From an uncultured Bacteroides sp. (GTDB lineage: Bacteria; Bacteroidota; Bacteroidia; Bacteroidales; Bacteroidaceae): DNA of 64,000 nucleotides. The DNA is taken from positions 1 to 64,000 of the forward strand of contig CAAEFE010000066.1 in NCBI GenBank assembly GCA_900755095.1. The letters run 5' to 3'. The translations under genes were made by a program, and so were the position numbers. This document shows, piece by piece, positions 27,705 to 37,029 of this stretch; within the stretch, counting starts at the first letter, position 1, and each line of letters begins with the position of its first letter. The notes under the pieces were generated by a model. The model did not search any database. It saw only the letters and a program-made list of their open reading frames with translations, and was not told the origin of the DNA.

Positions 27705-28817
27705 TTACAAGTCCATATCTAGATCAATGTCTTGTCTTTCACCCCAATCTTCTACGCTTATCGTCAGTATCTGAATACCTACTTTTCCTACACGTGCCGT
27801 TACCTGATACACGTTGTTCCGACGGATCTCTGTAAAAGGTTGCGCTGTCGGACTACCTGTGCCATCAACCTTTGTTACGCTTTCAATTACTTTCCCGGTT
27901 ATTCCGGTGACGTCCGAAGGCCCTTTTGGGACATTAGCCATACTGATAGACAGTCGGTCGGAATAATCCGACTTGAATAGGCGTTCGGCTGTGTAGAACG
28001 AGCAAAGTAACTTCCGGTTTTCAGCTCCGGGAGCCGATGAATATGCCCAAGTTTCTGTAGTCGCAGCCGTCCAGCTATGCGTTAATAAATTGCTTTCCGA
28101 CACGTCTTCCTTCACTTTTCCGTAGTTTTTTGAAGAGTCGGCGTTATCACGCGTGCCGTTGCCCACGTTTCCCATAACGAAATAGCTATCGTGGGAAAAA
28201 TTATGCAAGGTGACACTGGTGCTTCCGGCAGTATATCCGGTCACCGCCCCGCCGTCTATAGCTTCGATAAAGACATCTACCCGGGCTACGGCACGTTCGA
28301 TCACCATTTGCACTGTTTTGGTTTCATCGGGTGCTATGGATATATCCCGAATCACTCCTGTCATAGGCATTCCGGTCGCCGAAATAATCTGCCCGTCACT
28401 ATTCAGTATGCTGGAGATGTCGTAAATCATCTCTTGCAATGTCAAAAGATTAGCTATGCCGTCAAGTTGGCTTGTGAGACTCTGCGGTTCGTTGGCAATA
28501 ACTACGACCAGGATATCATTGCTGGAAGTCACTTCGAGAAGTTGCGCATCTATATCAGTAGCTGTCTCCGGAGTGCTCAACAGGATGTGTTCATTCACAT
28601 CCAGCCTCACGCCACCGGGCGTACTGCCGAATACGATAAACCGCATGGAGTTTATCTTCTCCTGTTGTTCCACATCCCTATTGTTCACCAAGTCGATGCT
28701 AAGTTGCGCCCTGGTAGTATGGGCAGGCAACTCATAAGCCACATCAGCTTCTCTACTACATGAGAACAAAAGGATGGTGGATGCCAGATAAATGATATGT
28801 AATAGCTTTTTTCTCAT
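27705..28817 (-). CDS. FimB/Mfa4-like fimbrial lipoprotein subunit
   Basis: The start at 28817 is used, 2 nt after the upstream stop; it gives a lipoprotein signal TILLFSC (Cys20). Typical minor-subunit blocks are NSMRFIVFGSTPGG, EVTSSNDILVVVIANEP, VIERAVARVDVFIEA and the final strand RNNVYQVTARVGKVGIQILTISVEDW. The last block is close to the assembly strand of FimA/Mfa subunits. It sits between the Mfa2-like anchor and the fimbrillin-family gene. The exact subunit type cannot be settled by reading alone. Confidence 0.8.
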   Translation of the reverse strand: MRKKLLHIIYLASTILLFSCSREADVAYELPAHTTRAQLSIDLVNNRDVEQQEKINSMRFIVFGSTPGGVRLDVNEHILLSTPETATDIDAQLLEVTSSNDILVVVIANEPQSLTSQLDGIANLLTLQEMIYDISSILNSDGQIISATGMPMTGVIRDISIAPDETKTVQMVIERAVARVDVFIEAIDGGAVTGYTAGSTSVTLHNFSHDSYFVMGNVGNGTRDNADSSKNYGKVKEDVSESNLLTHSWTAATTETWAYSSAPGAENRKLLCSFYTAERLFKSDYSDRLSISMANVPKGPSDVTGITGKVIESVTKVDGTGSPTAQPFTEIRRNNVYQVTARVGKVGIQILTISVEDWGERQDIDLDMDL

Positions 28818-28819
28818 TC

Positions 28820-29818
28820 TTAAACTTCCATCCCGTGGAGCCAATGAATCCAGGTCCCCACGACAATACCAATTTGAAGGAATCCTCCTCCGGGTTTTTC
28901 AACAACTGTAAATATCAGGTTCCATTCACTCTGCCTGTCAAGATACTCCTGAAAGGGAAGTTCCGTTCCGTCGTAACGGGAAACCGGCCGGGCAATGCTC
29001 AATAGTGTCATCAGATTGTAGCTCCAGACTTCGGCTTCGGTATTCGCATCCCTTATAATAAACTTATAATCCCATCCGCTCCTGTTGAGCAAACGCATCG
29101 TATTCAAGCGTGCGGACATAACCACGTCGGATATTTCACCCGGGCCTGTATAGTAAGGCACATAAGTAACCGGCCCTTGTCCTGTGGGTTCGTTTTCCCA
29201 GGAATAAACCGCATTTTCCGGTGCCTGAATTTCAAATGTATATTGTGTACCATCCACTTTATTTTCCTCATATCCCATTAACGCGAGATTAAACCGATTG
29301 GTGTCACGTATCAGGTTCACCGGATAAATTTTGTGGTTGGTATTGGATGGCAGGTGGTCCACTTCCACAACTTCTCCGAAGTAAAGATGCTGAAATTCGA
29401 AATTAACAACATCCGTCTCCCGCTTCAGGGATACAATGACTTGTTGGAGGGTGGTTGTTCCCGGCACCAGTTTATTACCTGCATTGTCCGAAAGCCGGAA
29501 TCTGTCAGACAGACTTCCGACGGTCAGCACTTTATAACTTCCGAAATCGAGCTCGTCGGTCAACGACATTCGATTTCCACCAACCAGCGCAGCAACCTTG
29601 GCACTTTTGGTGAAAAGCAATTTATCATCGCTATCGAACACAAGTACATCCACCGATTTAACCTGCGGATTAAATGCATCCGCATATTCCATATTGTAGT
29701 CGAATACAAATTCCAACCAAAGCTCGCACCGTGGCAGGTCTTCGCGTATACTTTCGCACGAAGCCATACATAGCATCGAAGCAACGATAAGGAACAGCGA
29801 TTTAGTTTTTCCGAACAT
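28820..29818 (-). CDS. Mfa2/FimB-family fimbrial anchor lipoprotein
   Basis: Mfa2-type proteins anchor the fimbria in the outer membrane and limit its length. With the start at 29818 the product is 332 aa with signal MLCMASC (Cys21). The family pattern is visible: EDLPRCELWLEFVFDYNMEYADAF, SVDVLVFDSDDKL, YKVLTVGSLSDRF, FQHLYFGEVVEVDH and the C-terminal WNLIFTVV...IGIVVGTWIHW. It is the first gene after an internal terminator that follows the major subunit. Confidence 0.88.
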   Translation of the reverse strand: MFGKTKSLFLIVASMLCMASCESIREDLPRCELWLEFVFDYNMEYADAFNPQVKSVDVLVFDSDDKLLFTKSAKVAALVGGNRMSLTDELDFGSYKVLTVGSLSDRFRLSDNAGNKLVPGTTTLQQVIVSLKRETDVVNFEFQHLYFGEVVEVDHLPSNTNHKIYPVNLIRDTNRFNLALMGYEENKVDGTQYTFEIQAPENAVYSWENEPTGQGPVTYVPYYTGPGEISDVVMSARLNTMRLLNRSGWDYKFIIRDANTEAEVWSYNLMTLLSIARPVSRYDGTELPFQEYLDRQSEWNLIFTVVEKPGGGFLQIGIVVGTWIHWLHGMEV

Positions 29819-30032
29819 ATCTTTTCTTTTAGGGGGCAACCCTATCGGTTTGCCATTTTATATTGTCAGAGATCTCTATTTTGTGACCTCCGGTTATTTC
29901 CTTTTTGGGGGCGCGCTTTGCATTTCATTGCATCTTGGATGCACCGGTATATTTCAGTGCTGTTTTTGGGAAGCCTGTCACCGGCTTGTTTTTACTTTTT
30001 TCGGCGGTCTGTTCCGCACGGAATACCTATTT

Positions 30033-30069
30033 TAAAAAAGTACAGGGCAGGCAGTCCGCACTGCCCTGT
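30033..30069 (-). terminator. Internal terminator between major subunit and anchor genes
   Basis: On the minus strand ACAGGGCAG pairs with CTGCCCTGT and the stem is followed by ACTTTTTT. It lies about 25 nt after the major-subunit stop and before a 215-nt leader of the anchor gene; in that leader (29819-30032) no gene is seen. It would favour major-subunit mRNA over downstream genes. Confidence 0.75.
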
Positions 30070-30093
30070 TTTCTTTGAAAGTAAAGAGTTTAT

Positions 30094-31806
30094 TTAGATT
30101 TCGAAATTTGTAGTCCAGTATATCCATGGAGCAACTTTAATCTCAAAATGAAGATAAGCACCTTTCTTATCGATATCTTCTTCTTCATCCGGATCTTCGG
30201 GACCACCACCAGGATACCACGGTGTACCGTTACCATTCACCTTTGTCAGCGTAAGCGTATAATAGTTATTACGTACTACACCGTATTTTCCATACTCCAT
30301 ATAAGAGTTGGCTGCATTGTCATGACGAATCTCATAGTAGTAATAGTTGAGACTCTTTGGATACCAATAGATGCAACCTTCTTTTTTACACAGTTCACCA
30401 CCATTCTGAATGTTGTTGTCGTCAAGAATAGCCTGCGTAAGGGATGCAAAATCACCCGGATCATTGGCGGTAAGTTCAGATTTTATCTGAGTATAGAACA
30501 GTTCGCATGCCGAAACTAAAAGTTTCTCCTGGGCGGTCATAGGGTCTGAGGCTGTTTCTTTAGCTTTGGCAGGCGTATAAGCAGCCAGCAAGTCGGCAAA
30601 ACTCTTGAAGTTTACAGAGTTAGTTCCATTAGGAAGACGATACCAGTCATTTCCTAAAGTAAATTCACCAGACTTCCAAGGTGCATACTGTCCCTTAAGT
30701 ACCAGACGCGTAGCCGCACCGAACTTCTGATATCCTGCGGCCATCGTATTCTCGATACAGTATTTGTAATTATCACCTGCAGTCGCACTTTCAGCAACCC
30801 ATTCCACCTTAGGTTCGCGAGTTGCAGCATCGAGTGTATTCTTAATAATGCCTGTAAGATATTCGGTTCCACCCGCAGTCGTAAAGTTCGGGTCGACTGT
30901 ATAGAAGTTACTTTTGTAGAATCCGGTAGTATGAGACGATGCTGTGGTAGTCTTCTTTGCAAAAGGATAGAACAGAGAGTTATAATAGTCTATAGTCCAG
31001 TTTCCAAAATCAAACTGTCCAAGACTTGCATTTGTTCCATCTTCAAAAGGTCCTACTTCTAATGAACCGCCAATCATAACCTCCAACTTTGCAGCAAGGC
31101 GTTCTATCTCAAGGGTAGCCGGATTACTTTTCGCTGCATTCTGAGCTTGCGCTTCCGATTTATAGTCGCTGACCAAAACAATCTTATCCGATACATCGAG
31201 CAGACATTCATCCTCCCATGCATGATTGGATGGATCTGAATCGGAGTCATCGTAGAATCCAACATTAATCATTGCACAGCCTTTGGAATGTACAACCTCC
31301 TCTACCAGATAAGCATTGTTGGGCTTAGTATTGTTTTCAGGAACTGTAATCATTCCATTGATGGTAGTATAGGTTGCACCCGCTGAAAGATTATCCAAGC
31401 GATCCTTTAATTGGTAACCCGGATTGGCTATAACAAGCAAATACTTAGTATTCGGATCCACTTTAACCGGAGTATTCGGGGTCGTAACTCCATTATTTGT
31501 TCCAAAAGAACTTGATCCCAATACCGTGGCATACTTAGTTGCCTTTTCATCCTTAGTCACCACCTTACTCGCATTGAACGTAATCAAATAGAGCTCATTA
31601 ATCGCGCTTTCCTCCTCTAAAGCCGTCTGTTCACCAGAAGCACGTGAACCAGGCACTTTGGGATTAGTCAGACTAATTGATACGTAAGCTACATCATAAC
31701 CTGCTCCCCCTTCAACCTCCGGATTTTCCTCCAGATTCTCATTTGAACAACTTGCCAGTGCCGCAACAGCCAGCAACGAAACTAAAATTGATTTAATCTT
31801 TAGCAT
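30094..31806 (-). CDS. Mfa1-family major fimbrial subunit
   Basis: The 570-aa product has a lipoprotein signal AVAALASC (Cys20), as in Porphyromonas Mfa1, whose precursors are lipidated and then cut by a gingipain-like protease. Matching blocks are INELYLITFNASKVVTKDE, TKYLLVIANPGYQLKDRLDN, ATLEIERLAAKLEVMIGGS and the C-terminal GVVRNNYYTLTLTKVNGNG with WYPGGGPEDPDEEED before a final strand. The acidic proline-glycine segment and last strand (LHFEIKVAPWIYW) fit the polymerisation strand. It is followed by a terminator, as suits an abundant shaft protein. Confidence 0.9.
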   Translation of the reverse strand: MLKIKSILVSLLAVAALASCSNENLEENPEVEGGAGYDVAYVSISLTNPKVPGSRASGEQTALEEESAINELYLITFNASKVVTKDEKATKYATVLGSSSFGTNNGVTTPNTPVKVDPNTKYLLVIANPGYQLKDRLDNLSAGATYTTINGMITVPENNTKPNNAYLVEEVVHSKGCAMINVGFYDDSDSDPSNHAWEDECLLDVSDKIVLVSDYKSEAQAQNAAKSNPATLEIERLAAKLEVMIGGSLEVGPFEDGTNASLGQFDFGNWTIDYYNSLFYPFAKKTTTASSHTTGFYKSNFYTVDPNFTTAGGTEYLTGIIKNTLDAATREPKVEWVAESATAGDNYKYCIENTMAAGYQKFGAATRLVLKGQYAPWKSGEFTLGNDWYRLPNGTNSVNFKSFADLLAAYTPAKAKETASDPMTAQEKLLVSACELFYTQIKSELTANDPGDFASLTQAILDDNNIQNGGELCKKEGCIYWYPKSLNYYYYEIRHDNAANSYMEYGKYGVVRNNYYTLTLTKVNGNGTPWYPGGGPEDPDEEEDIDKKGAYLHFEIKVAPWIYWTTNFEI

Positions 31807-31863
31807 AATACAAAAAATTATTAGAATTAATACTTATATAATTTCCCACTTAATCAGTAAGTT

Positions 31864-33384
31864 TTACTTACCATTCTTTTTCATTTTAGCAGCATTAGCC
31901 TTCTTCCTGACTAATTCTTCCAGATTGCTCCTAGCTGCATCCAGACCTGACTGCTCTGCAAACTTCAAATACTTCTTCGATGATTCATAATCTCCCTTCA
32001 TTAACATTAATATTCCCATAGCATTATTATATTCCGGCAAATTCTTATTCGAATTCACCATGTCCAGATAACGTTCAGCCGAAACCAATTCATTACGTGA
32101 TAAAGCGGCAGTAGCAGCATTTATATTTGCAATCTCACTCTGCGGATACATCTGGACAGCCGTTTCGAACACATCAATAAATTCTTGCGAGCCTGTCGGA
32201 TAGGTATTAGCTACCAAAAACATTTCATTCAAGCTCAAATTCTGCGGACGCGTCTTGATAATCTCTTTTGCTTCCTCCACACTAAAATCCCTCACTTCGT
32301 AATTCACTTTGCAGATAGCCACACGCAAACTTGGGAAAATATACTTCAACAAGTATCGGTAAGGTGTCCCTCCGTGAAGTTGCATCAGTTTTGTTTCTCT
32401 TCCTTTTTCAATAGGTATGTTCCTGATAATATCCAGCACTTCGTCTTTATATTCCAATTCGATTGTTTCAAGCGCCTTCTCCAGTCCGTCCCAGTTTTCA
32501 CCTCCAAAGACAATGTAGTATTGGTTTCTCGGAAAATCGTATCTGCATGCCAGATAATCCCGGAGCGCCATGGCACGTCCTTCAGACAGACGTTTATTCG
32601 CTGCCAATGTTCCTTCCGGAGAAGCATAACCGATAATATCCAAACGGTTCACTTTCACATTCGGATCGGACTTCAGCTCATCGATCATCTTGCGGATTTT
32701 AGCCAGTTCCTGAGGGTTATTCATGTATTCGGGACGAATATTGACTTTATTCACCTCGAAATCCAGAAAACATTCCGCTTGAACATCCCGTTGTTTGATT
32801 TCTTCCGCTTTCGGTTGCAGATAAGCAAACTGAGGAGCCACTACGTAAGGCGTCCATACACGTTCCAACGTCACTTTGCCAAATTCCTCGATGTTCATTA
32901 ATGCCATTTCGCCGCAACCACATTCGTCATGCTGCACGTCCAGACGCGCATTCTTCATCCATGATTCGAACGGAACCAGATATTGATACCGAATCGTATC
33001 ATTTCTTAGTTTTCCAGCTTTTTCCACTATATATGGCTTCTCGTAGTTTCTCTTCTCTTTGGCACTCATCAACGCAAGCTCACGCTCATACGCCAGATAC
33101 TCGTCACGACCTTTAATAGAAACTTTCGGAAGATTCTGTGTGTATCCGGGAGTCACCAGTCGCGGAATAAAATCCATTCCCCGGGCAGATTTCACTTTCA
33201 CATTATTCAAAACAAAATCTATATCGACATGAATAAAATCACCTTTCTGTTCCAACCGCACCGGATTCACAGTAATGCCACCTTCGTAAGAGCGGGATTG
33301 AGCCATAGCTGTGTTTATATTCAGGCTGCAAACCACCAACATACACACAAGGAAATCTATTTTTCTTATTATCATACTCCTCAT
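31864..33384 (-). CDS. DUF3868 / OmpA-like domain protein of the fimbrial locus
   Basis: The 506-aa product has a signal peptide (LNINTAMAQ) and an N-terminal DUF3868 domain (GGITVNPVRLEQKGDFIHVD, MDFIPRLVTPGY). A region near 245-300 is OmpA-like, with the peptidoglycan-binding pattern VNRLDIIGYASPEGTLAANKRLSEGRA. The C-terminus is helical and TPR-like (about 380-490, VANTYPTGSQEFIDVFETAV, NINAATAALSRNELVSAERY). It shares one base with the upstream DUF3575 stop (TAATG). DUF3868 and DUF3575 proteins regularly precede Mfa1-type subunits in Bacteroides; they may form the cell-envelope base, which is inference. Confidence 0.88.
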   Translation of the reverse strand: MRSMIIRKIDFLVCMLVVCSLNINTAMAQSRSYEGGITVNPVRLEQKGDFIHVDIDFVLNNVKVKSARGMDFIPRLVTPGYTQNLPKVSIKGRDEYLAYERELALMSAKEKRNYEKPYIVEKAGKLRNDTIRYQYLVPFESWMKNARLDVQHDECGCGEMALMNIEEFGKVTLERVWTPYVVAPQFAYLQPKAEEIKQRDVQAECFLDFEVNKVNIRPEYMNNPQELAKIRKMIDELKSDPNVKVNRLDIIGYASPEGTLAANKRLSEGRAMALRDYLACRYDFPRNQYYIVFGGENWDGLEKALETIELEYKDEVLDIIRNIPIEKGRETKLMQLHGGTPYRYLLKYIFPSLRVAICKVNYEVRDFSVEEAKEIIKTRPQNLSLNEMFLVANTYPTGSQEFIDVFETAVQMYPQSEIANINAATAALSRNELVSAERYLDMVNSNKNLPEYNNAMGILMLMKGDYESSKKYLKFAEQSGLDAARSNLEELVRKKANAAKMKKNGK

Positions 33385-33956
33385 TATTTAATTACATAAA
33401 TAAGTGACACACTTGCTTTAGTAGGCCCGAAATAGTTTTTGCTGCTTTCCTTTAATCTCGTACCACAAGTAGAGCAAGGATATTTGTCATATACAATGTG
33501 CGCATATCCCACTCCGACAGATGTTTCTATACTCCAGCGTTTTTTCAGAATCCACGAATATCCTACGGAAAAGCCACCACCATAAAGATATCCCTGATAA
33601 CGCGTATGCTGCATATTGTCACTGATAAAAGACCAGTCGGGCCATCCCCCTACATTGAAATCGGCATAATGTCCGTGCATTCCGATAAACATACGGCGAA
33701 AACTCTCACAAAACCAGTAACGAACTTCGGGTTGTATCCCCCAATGACGGAGGCGTTTGCCGTCGGAAAGTTTCCACGGATTATAATTGACCGGAATGTC
33801 CAGCGTCCATTTACGCGCCAGTCCGATCTCCAACCCCAAATTCATGGTAGTGGTAGCGTCATACAGCAGATTGCTTTTCAACGCAACCTTCTGGGCATAA
33901 CCCTCGGAAATAGCACATCCGAGCATGAATAATATGGGTATAACAACTTTCTTCAT
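33384..33956 (-). CDS. DUF3575 outer-membrane beta-barrel protein
   Basis: The 190-aa product has a signal peptide (CAISEGYAQ) followed by the DUF3575 pattern: KVALKSNLLYDATTTMNLGL, RKWTLDIPVNYNPW, HWGIQPEVRYWFCESFRRMF and GYLYGGGFSVGYSWILKKRW. It ends in alternating hydrophobic strands typical of a small outer-membrane barrel. It is translationally coupled to the DUF3868 gene and leads the intact part of the fimbrial operon. Confidence 0.88.
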   Translation of the reverse strand: MKKVVIPILFMLGCAISEGYAQKVALKSNLLYDATTTMNLGLEIGLARKWTLDIPVNYNPWKLSDGKRLRHWGIQPEVRYWFCESFRRMFIGMHGHYADFNVGGWPDWSFISDNMQHTRYQGYLYGGGFSVGYSWILKKRWSIETSVGVGYAHIVYDKYPCSTCGTRLKESSKNYFGPTKASVSLIYVIK

Positions 33957-33977
33957 TTATATCACATTTACTGTTAT

Positions 33978-34736
33978 TTATTGCCCCAATTGAGTAACAT
34001 CTATTTTTATGCGTTGCACATTACTGATGCCCGTTTTAACGGAAGACGCCATTGTTGTGAGATGTACGATTCCGTTTCTGGAATCCGCCTCTATATTGGG
34101 CAATACCTTAATATATATCTTACCGTCTTCAACGATAATGCGTTCTTCTCCTGTATGTTCCTCCGGCATTACGGAAGAATACAGACGGATCCAATTTTTA
34201 GCACTTTCATCCACTTCGCCCGTAAGGCAGAAATAATTGATTTCATGCACCTCCGAATTTGAATTTTCAGTAGGCATGAGCTGAAGCGTACTTCCCGCAG
34301 CAGGAACAGCTTTCCTTTGTCTAATATGAACTTCTTTTTCCAAATTTCCTGTTTTTAATGTTAGATACACATCATCCTGTCACCTGTTTCTCTTTGTCCT
34401 TCTTCATACTACATCAACCAGTCAGCCCCCATCTGTTACCGATGTTATTACCAGACCAAGTCCCTTGATGTGCAGACAGGTATTGTTCTGAATGCCGGAC
34501 TCATACATAATATAATTCATGGAGATTGATTCTTGAGTGTCACTATAAGAGAGAGAGCCAAGCCAAGGATTGCTCAACGGCATAATCAACAACTTGGCAT
34601 ATATATCCGCACAAGTTGTCACTTTCGGTGTTAATTGAAAGAGAGTGCCGGTCACATTCGACCCCTGCACACACACCACAGATAATAAAAAAATCAAATA
34701 TAAAAAACTGATTGTAAGTTTTGTTATTTCTCTCAT
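33978..34736 (-). pseudogene. Decayed first gene of the fimbrial locus (secreted, BACON-like remnant)
   Basis: Two open segments lie in the same frame but are separated by three in-frame stops. The first (start 34736) encodes a signal peptide (LIFLLSVVCVQGS) and runs to a stop at 34422. The second (34370-33978) encodes YLTLKTGNLEKEVHIRQRK and further strands up to IDVTQLGQ. Between them another frame reads GADWLM, one stop, then YEEGQRETGDR. Joined across frames this gives a BACON-like Ig domain resembling the one in the tip protein of the same locus (NDWLKFEGG...VTLTAGRLTHNIEVTQ). I therefore read it as one gene broken by two shifts and a stop; two real small genes are the alternative. Confidence 0.5.
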
Positions 34737-34795
34737 TAATTCTCTAATATACTTTCCTCTACTTCTTATATATTTCTCTTTTTGCTTTTCTCTCA

Positions 34796-34812
34796 GGACA
34801 ATATTTTTGTCC
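34796..34812. repeat. Short inverted repeat upstream of the fimbrial locus
   Basis: GGACAA (34796-34801) and TTGTCC (34807-34812) flank a 5-nt centre about 60 nt before the first start codon of the locus. It could be an operator; nothing else supports that. Confidence 0.3.
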
Positions 34813-35048
34813 AAATCTCATATTGCAAATTTCGGAATATTAAAGGAGATACAAAATTGTATTCATTTCTGTTACAGAGAATCAATTTAGAATAAAGGGA
34901 CTAATTATGTAGGTAGCGAACAACAAGGTTACGAAATTCACAACAAAAATATTCAATATCCTCATTTCTTTCGATATGCGAACATTTTAAAATTCCCAAG
35001 TTTCTTTCATAAAAACTTGGACAATAGAGGGAAGTTATAGTTTTCCGT

Positions 35049-35147
35049 GTCATTTAGACACAACTTAGGCACAAATTAGACAAAAGAACTAACTATTTTA
35101 TACAACAAAATAAGCTAATAACTTGTATAATTTGTGCCTAAATGACA
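35049..35147. repeat. 11-bp direct repeats and an inverted copy upstream of the fimbrial locus
   Basis: Three tandem units TTAGACACAAC, TTAGGCACAAA and TTAGACAAAAG start at 35054. TTAGGCACAAATTA (35065-35078) has a perfect inverted copy TAATTTGTGCCTAA (35128-35141), and TGTCATTTAG (35049-35058) also has its inverse CTAAATGACA (35138-35147). The segment between the arms is about 49 bp and AT-rich. It lies in the 447-bp gap between the ParB-like gene (ends 35183) and the fimbrial locus (starts 34736). No gene is seen in the gap. Confidence 0.6.
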
Positions 35148-35182
35148 AAATACTCAATTTCTGTATATATATAACTATCAGA

Positions 35183-35725
35183 TTATAAGGTTTTACGCTC
35201 AGTTTCCGTAGGTGCCACCTCATCAGGAATACTGAATTCGCGATTAGCAAACAGATCAGCAAGTCCTGAAATTTGTTTCAGACGTAACAATTCATCACGA
35301 TCCATACCAATATTTTTCATTATCCATTGATCGGACATACCTGCCTTATCAAGCTCCGCAACAATGTTGCACATCAATTCAATGTTATGCATTCCACGCG
35401 CACGGTTGTGCCGGATTGTTGAACTCATACGGTTAGACAAGTCTTTGTCTATCACCACAATCGGCAACAAACCGTTTTCACGCTTATAGATTCGTTGGGA
35501 AGTCTTCAATACCGTATAGCGATGGTAACCATCCACCAGGATATAACGGTCTTCATCTTTATTGTAGTAACATACACATGGCATCGTAAAGCCATCTTCC
35601 CAAATAGAAAGTTCCAGCAACTTCATTTCAGGCGGTGCAACGACATTCGGATTATAATCGTTCGCATATACTTTTTCTACGGGCACCGCTTTTACCTCGT
35701 AAACAGGGCTTTTATCTACACTCAT
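35183..35725 (-). CDS. ParB-like nuclease-domain protein (IbrB-like)
   Basis: The 180-aa product has the ParB/Srx N-terminal fold: VPVEKVYANDYNPNVV, then LLELSIWEDGFTMPCVCY and YILVDGYHRYTVLK with the family's DGYHR motif (65-69), and IRHNRARGMH. A helix-turn-helix-like part follows (MSDQWIMKNIGMDRDELLRL). It overlaps the upstream PAPS-reductase-like gene by 4 nt. Such ParB-like and DUF3440 proteins are encoded together as IbrB and IbrA, first noted as regulators of immunoglobulin-binding proteins in E. coli; their biochemical activity is not established. Recognition is by motifs and pairing. Confidence 0.85.
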   Translation of the reverse strand: MSVDKSPVYEVKAVPVEKVYANDYNPNVVAPPEMKLLELSIWEDGFTMPCVCYYNKDEDRYILVDGYHRYTVLKTSQRIYKRENGLLPIVVIDKDLSNRMSSTIRHNRARGMHNIELMCNIVAELDKAGMSDQWIMKNIGMDRDELLRLKQISGLADLFANREFSIPDEVAPTETERKTL

Positions 35726-37026
35726 GATACTATGATTCTATATTGTTCCATAATTTGACTTCTCTTACTCATCTCCTCCTTTGTAGGTGAGAATCCCATA
35801 TATTTGCAGGCATGGTCATTCTTAAGAATACAAACGCACATTCGCTTATACGTGGGTATTTCTTTGAATTCCGGAATGTCGATATCATCCTGATATTCCA
35901 TACGTACCGGTTTTTTCAACGTTTTGTAGTTACTGTTGTCCATAACGATAATTGGTACTTTCGCATCAATCAGCTTTTGGATGGTGGCATCACTTAGGCA
36001 TCCGCCTTTTGTCCGCCAGAAATTCACGCTCACTGAAAGTTTCCGTAGATAATTCTTCCTCGCCCGCTCCGGCAGAGTAGACAACAAAAAATACATAAAC
36101 TCGCGCCATGTATATCCTTCGGGAAGTTTCACCGATTGCCATCCCATTGCATGAGTACCACCATACATACCGGTAAAGTTCACACCGTTCACCCTTCCCA
36201 CCATTTTACCCCAGGTATTAGGATCAAGCACCCGGTAAAGCTGCAAACTCTCTTGTGCCTCATTAATAAAGGGACTTGCTACACGCTGACGCTCCAGATT
36301 GACTCCGGCACGATAATAAAGATCGTATAAAACATTATAATCCCACTGGAATTTTCCATTGGCAGTCCATACATCCGTTGTTTTCCAGTCATAAATAGGG
36401 TAGGCATTATAAATATCGTTCCCTACTTTTGAAGTCCATTTATATTTATGATACATCTGGAATTTACGGCTCATATAGATACATCTCCACCGATTGAAAC
36501 TTTCCTGTGTACGAATCCCAATCAGACAACAAGTGCGCACTGCATCATTTTTATTATGTATCCATTGCGCAAAACGCATCTGAAATTCATAATCCCACAT
36601 GGTTGTATTATAAAAAGGAAAATCTTCTTTGGTCATTGCCTTTTTCGGCATGGAACGAACCCATATATTCTTTTTGCTGTCTTCCCACGGACGCCAAAAA
36701 GATTGATACATCGAGGTGCAGGTAGCCACACGGAAAGGGATGCATACCCGGTATACATCCAAAATATCCTTATTGGCCTCCAGCATCCGGTCTACATAGT
36801 CAATGGTCATTTTATACTGGATCTCATAATCCATGTGAAAAACTCCCAAACGTACCTTCAGGTTATTCTTCCGGATATAATCGATACACATATTCAGCAG
36901 TACCCCGCTGTCTTTACCTCCGGAGAATGACACATATATATTATCAAATTCATTAAATATAACTTTCAGTCGTTCTTGTGCTAATTCATATACATTCTTT
37001 GTGCCTGCTATTTTCTTTTTCGTCAT
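35722..37026 (-). CDS. PAPS-reductase-like DUF3440 protein (IbrA-like)
   Basis: The 434-aa product is an adenine-nucleotide alpha hydrolase of the phosphoadenosine-phosphosulfate reductase type with a PP-loop SGGKDSG (35-41). It continues with VFHMDYEIQYKMTIDYVDRM, WVRSMPKKAMTKEDFPFYN, CCLIGIRTQESFNRWRCIY and a DUF3440-type C-terminus (KTLKKPVRMEYQDDIDIPEF). The NKYKW...PIYDWKTTDVWTAN region fits substrate activation rather than sulfate assimilation; no cys genes are near. Related PP-loop enzymes include DndC of DNA phosphorothioation, but this gene has no dnd partners. It lies 3 nt after the acetyltransferase gene and overlaps the ParB-like gene. Confidence 0.87.
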   Translation of the reverse strand: MTKKKIAGTKNVYELAQERLKVIFNEFDNIYVSFSGGKDSGVLLNMCIDYIRKNNLKVRLGVFHMDYEIQYKMTIDYVDRMLEANKDILDVYRVCIPFRVATCTSMYQSFWRPWEDSKKNIWVRSMPKKAMTKEDFPFYNTTMWDYEFQMRFAQWIHNKNDAVRTCCLIGIRTQESFNRWRCIYMSRKFQMYHKYKWTSKVGNDIYNAYPIYDWKTTDVWTANGKFQWDYNVLYDLYYRAGVNLERQRVASPFINEAQESLQLYRVLDPNTWGKMVGRVNGVNFTGMYGGTHAMGWQSVKLPEGYTWREFMYFLLSTLPERARKNYLRKLSVSVNFWRTKGGCLSDATIQKLIDAKVPIIVMDNSNYKTLKKPVRMEYQDDIDIPEFKEIPTYKRMCVCILKNDHACKYMGFSPTKEEMSKRSQIMEQYRIIVS

Positions 37027-37029
37027 AAG

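Noticed and set aside
32185-32901. 238-codon open frame on the + strand
   Set aside because: It is antisense to the DUF3868/OmpA-like gene, with Phe/His/Gln-rich composition typical of a shadow frame.
35722-37026. DNA phosphorothioation (dnd) system
   Set aside because: The PP-loop protein is DUF3440-type with a ParB-like partner; no dndB, dndD or dndE-like genes are adjacent.
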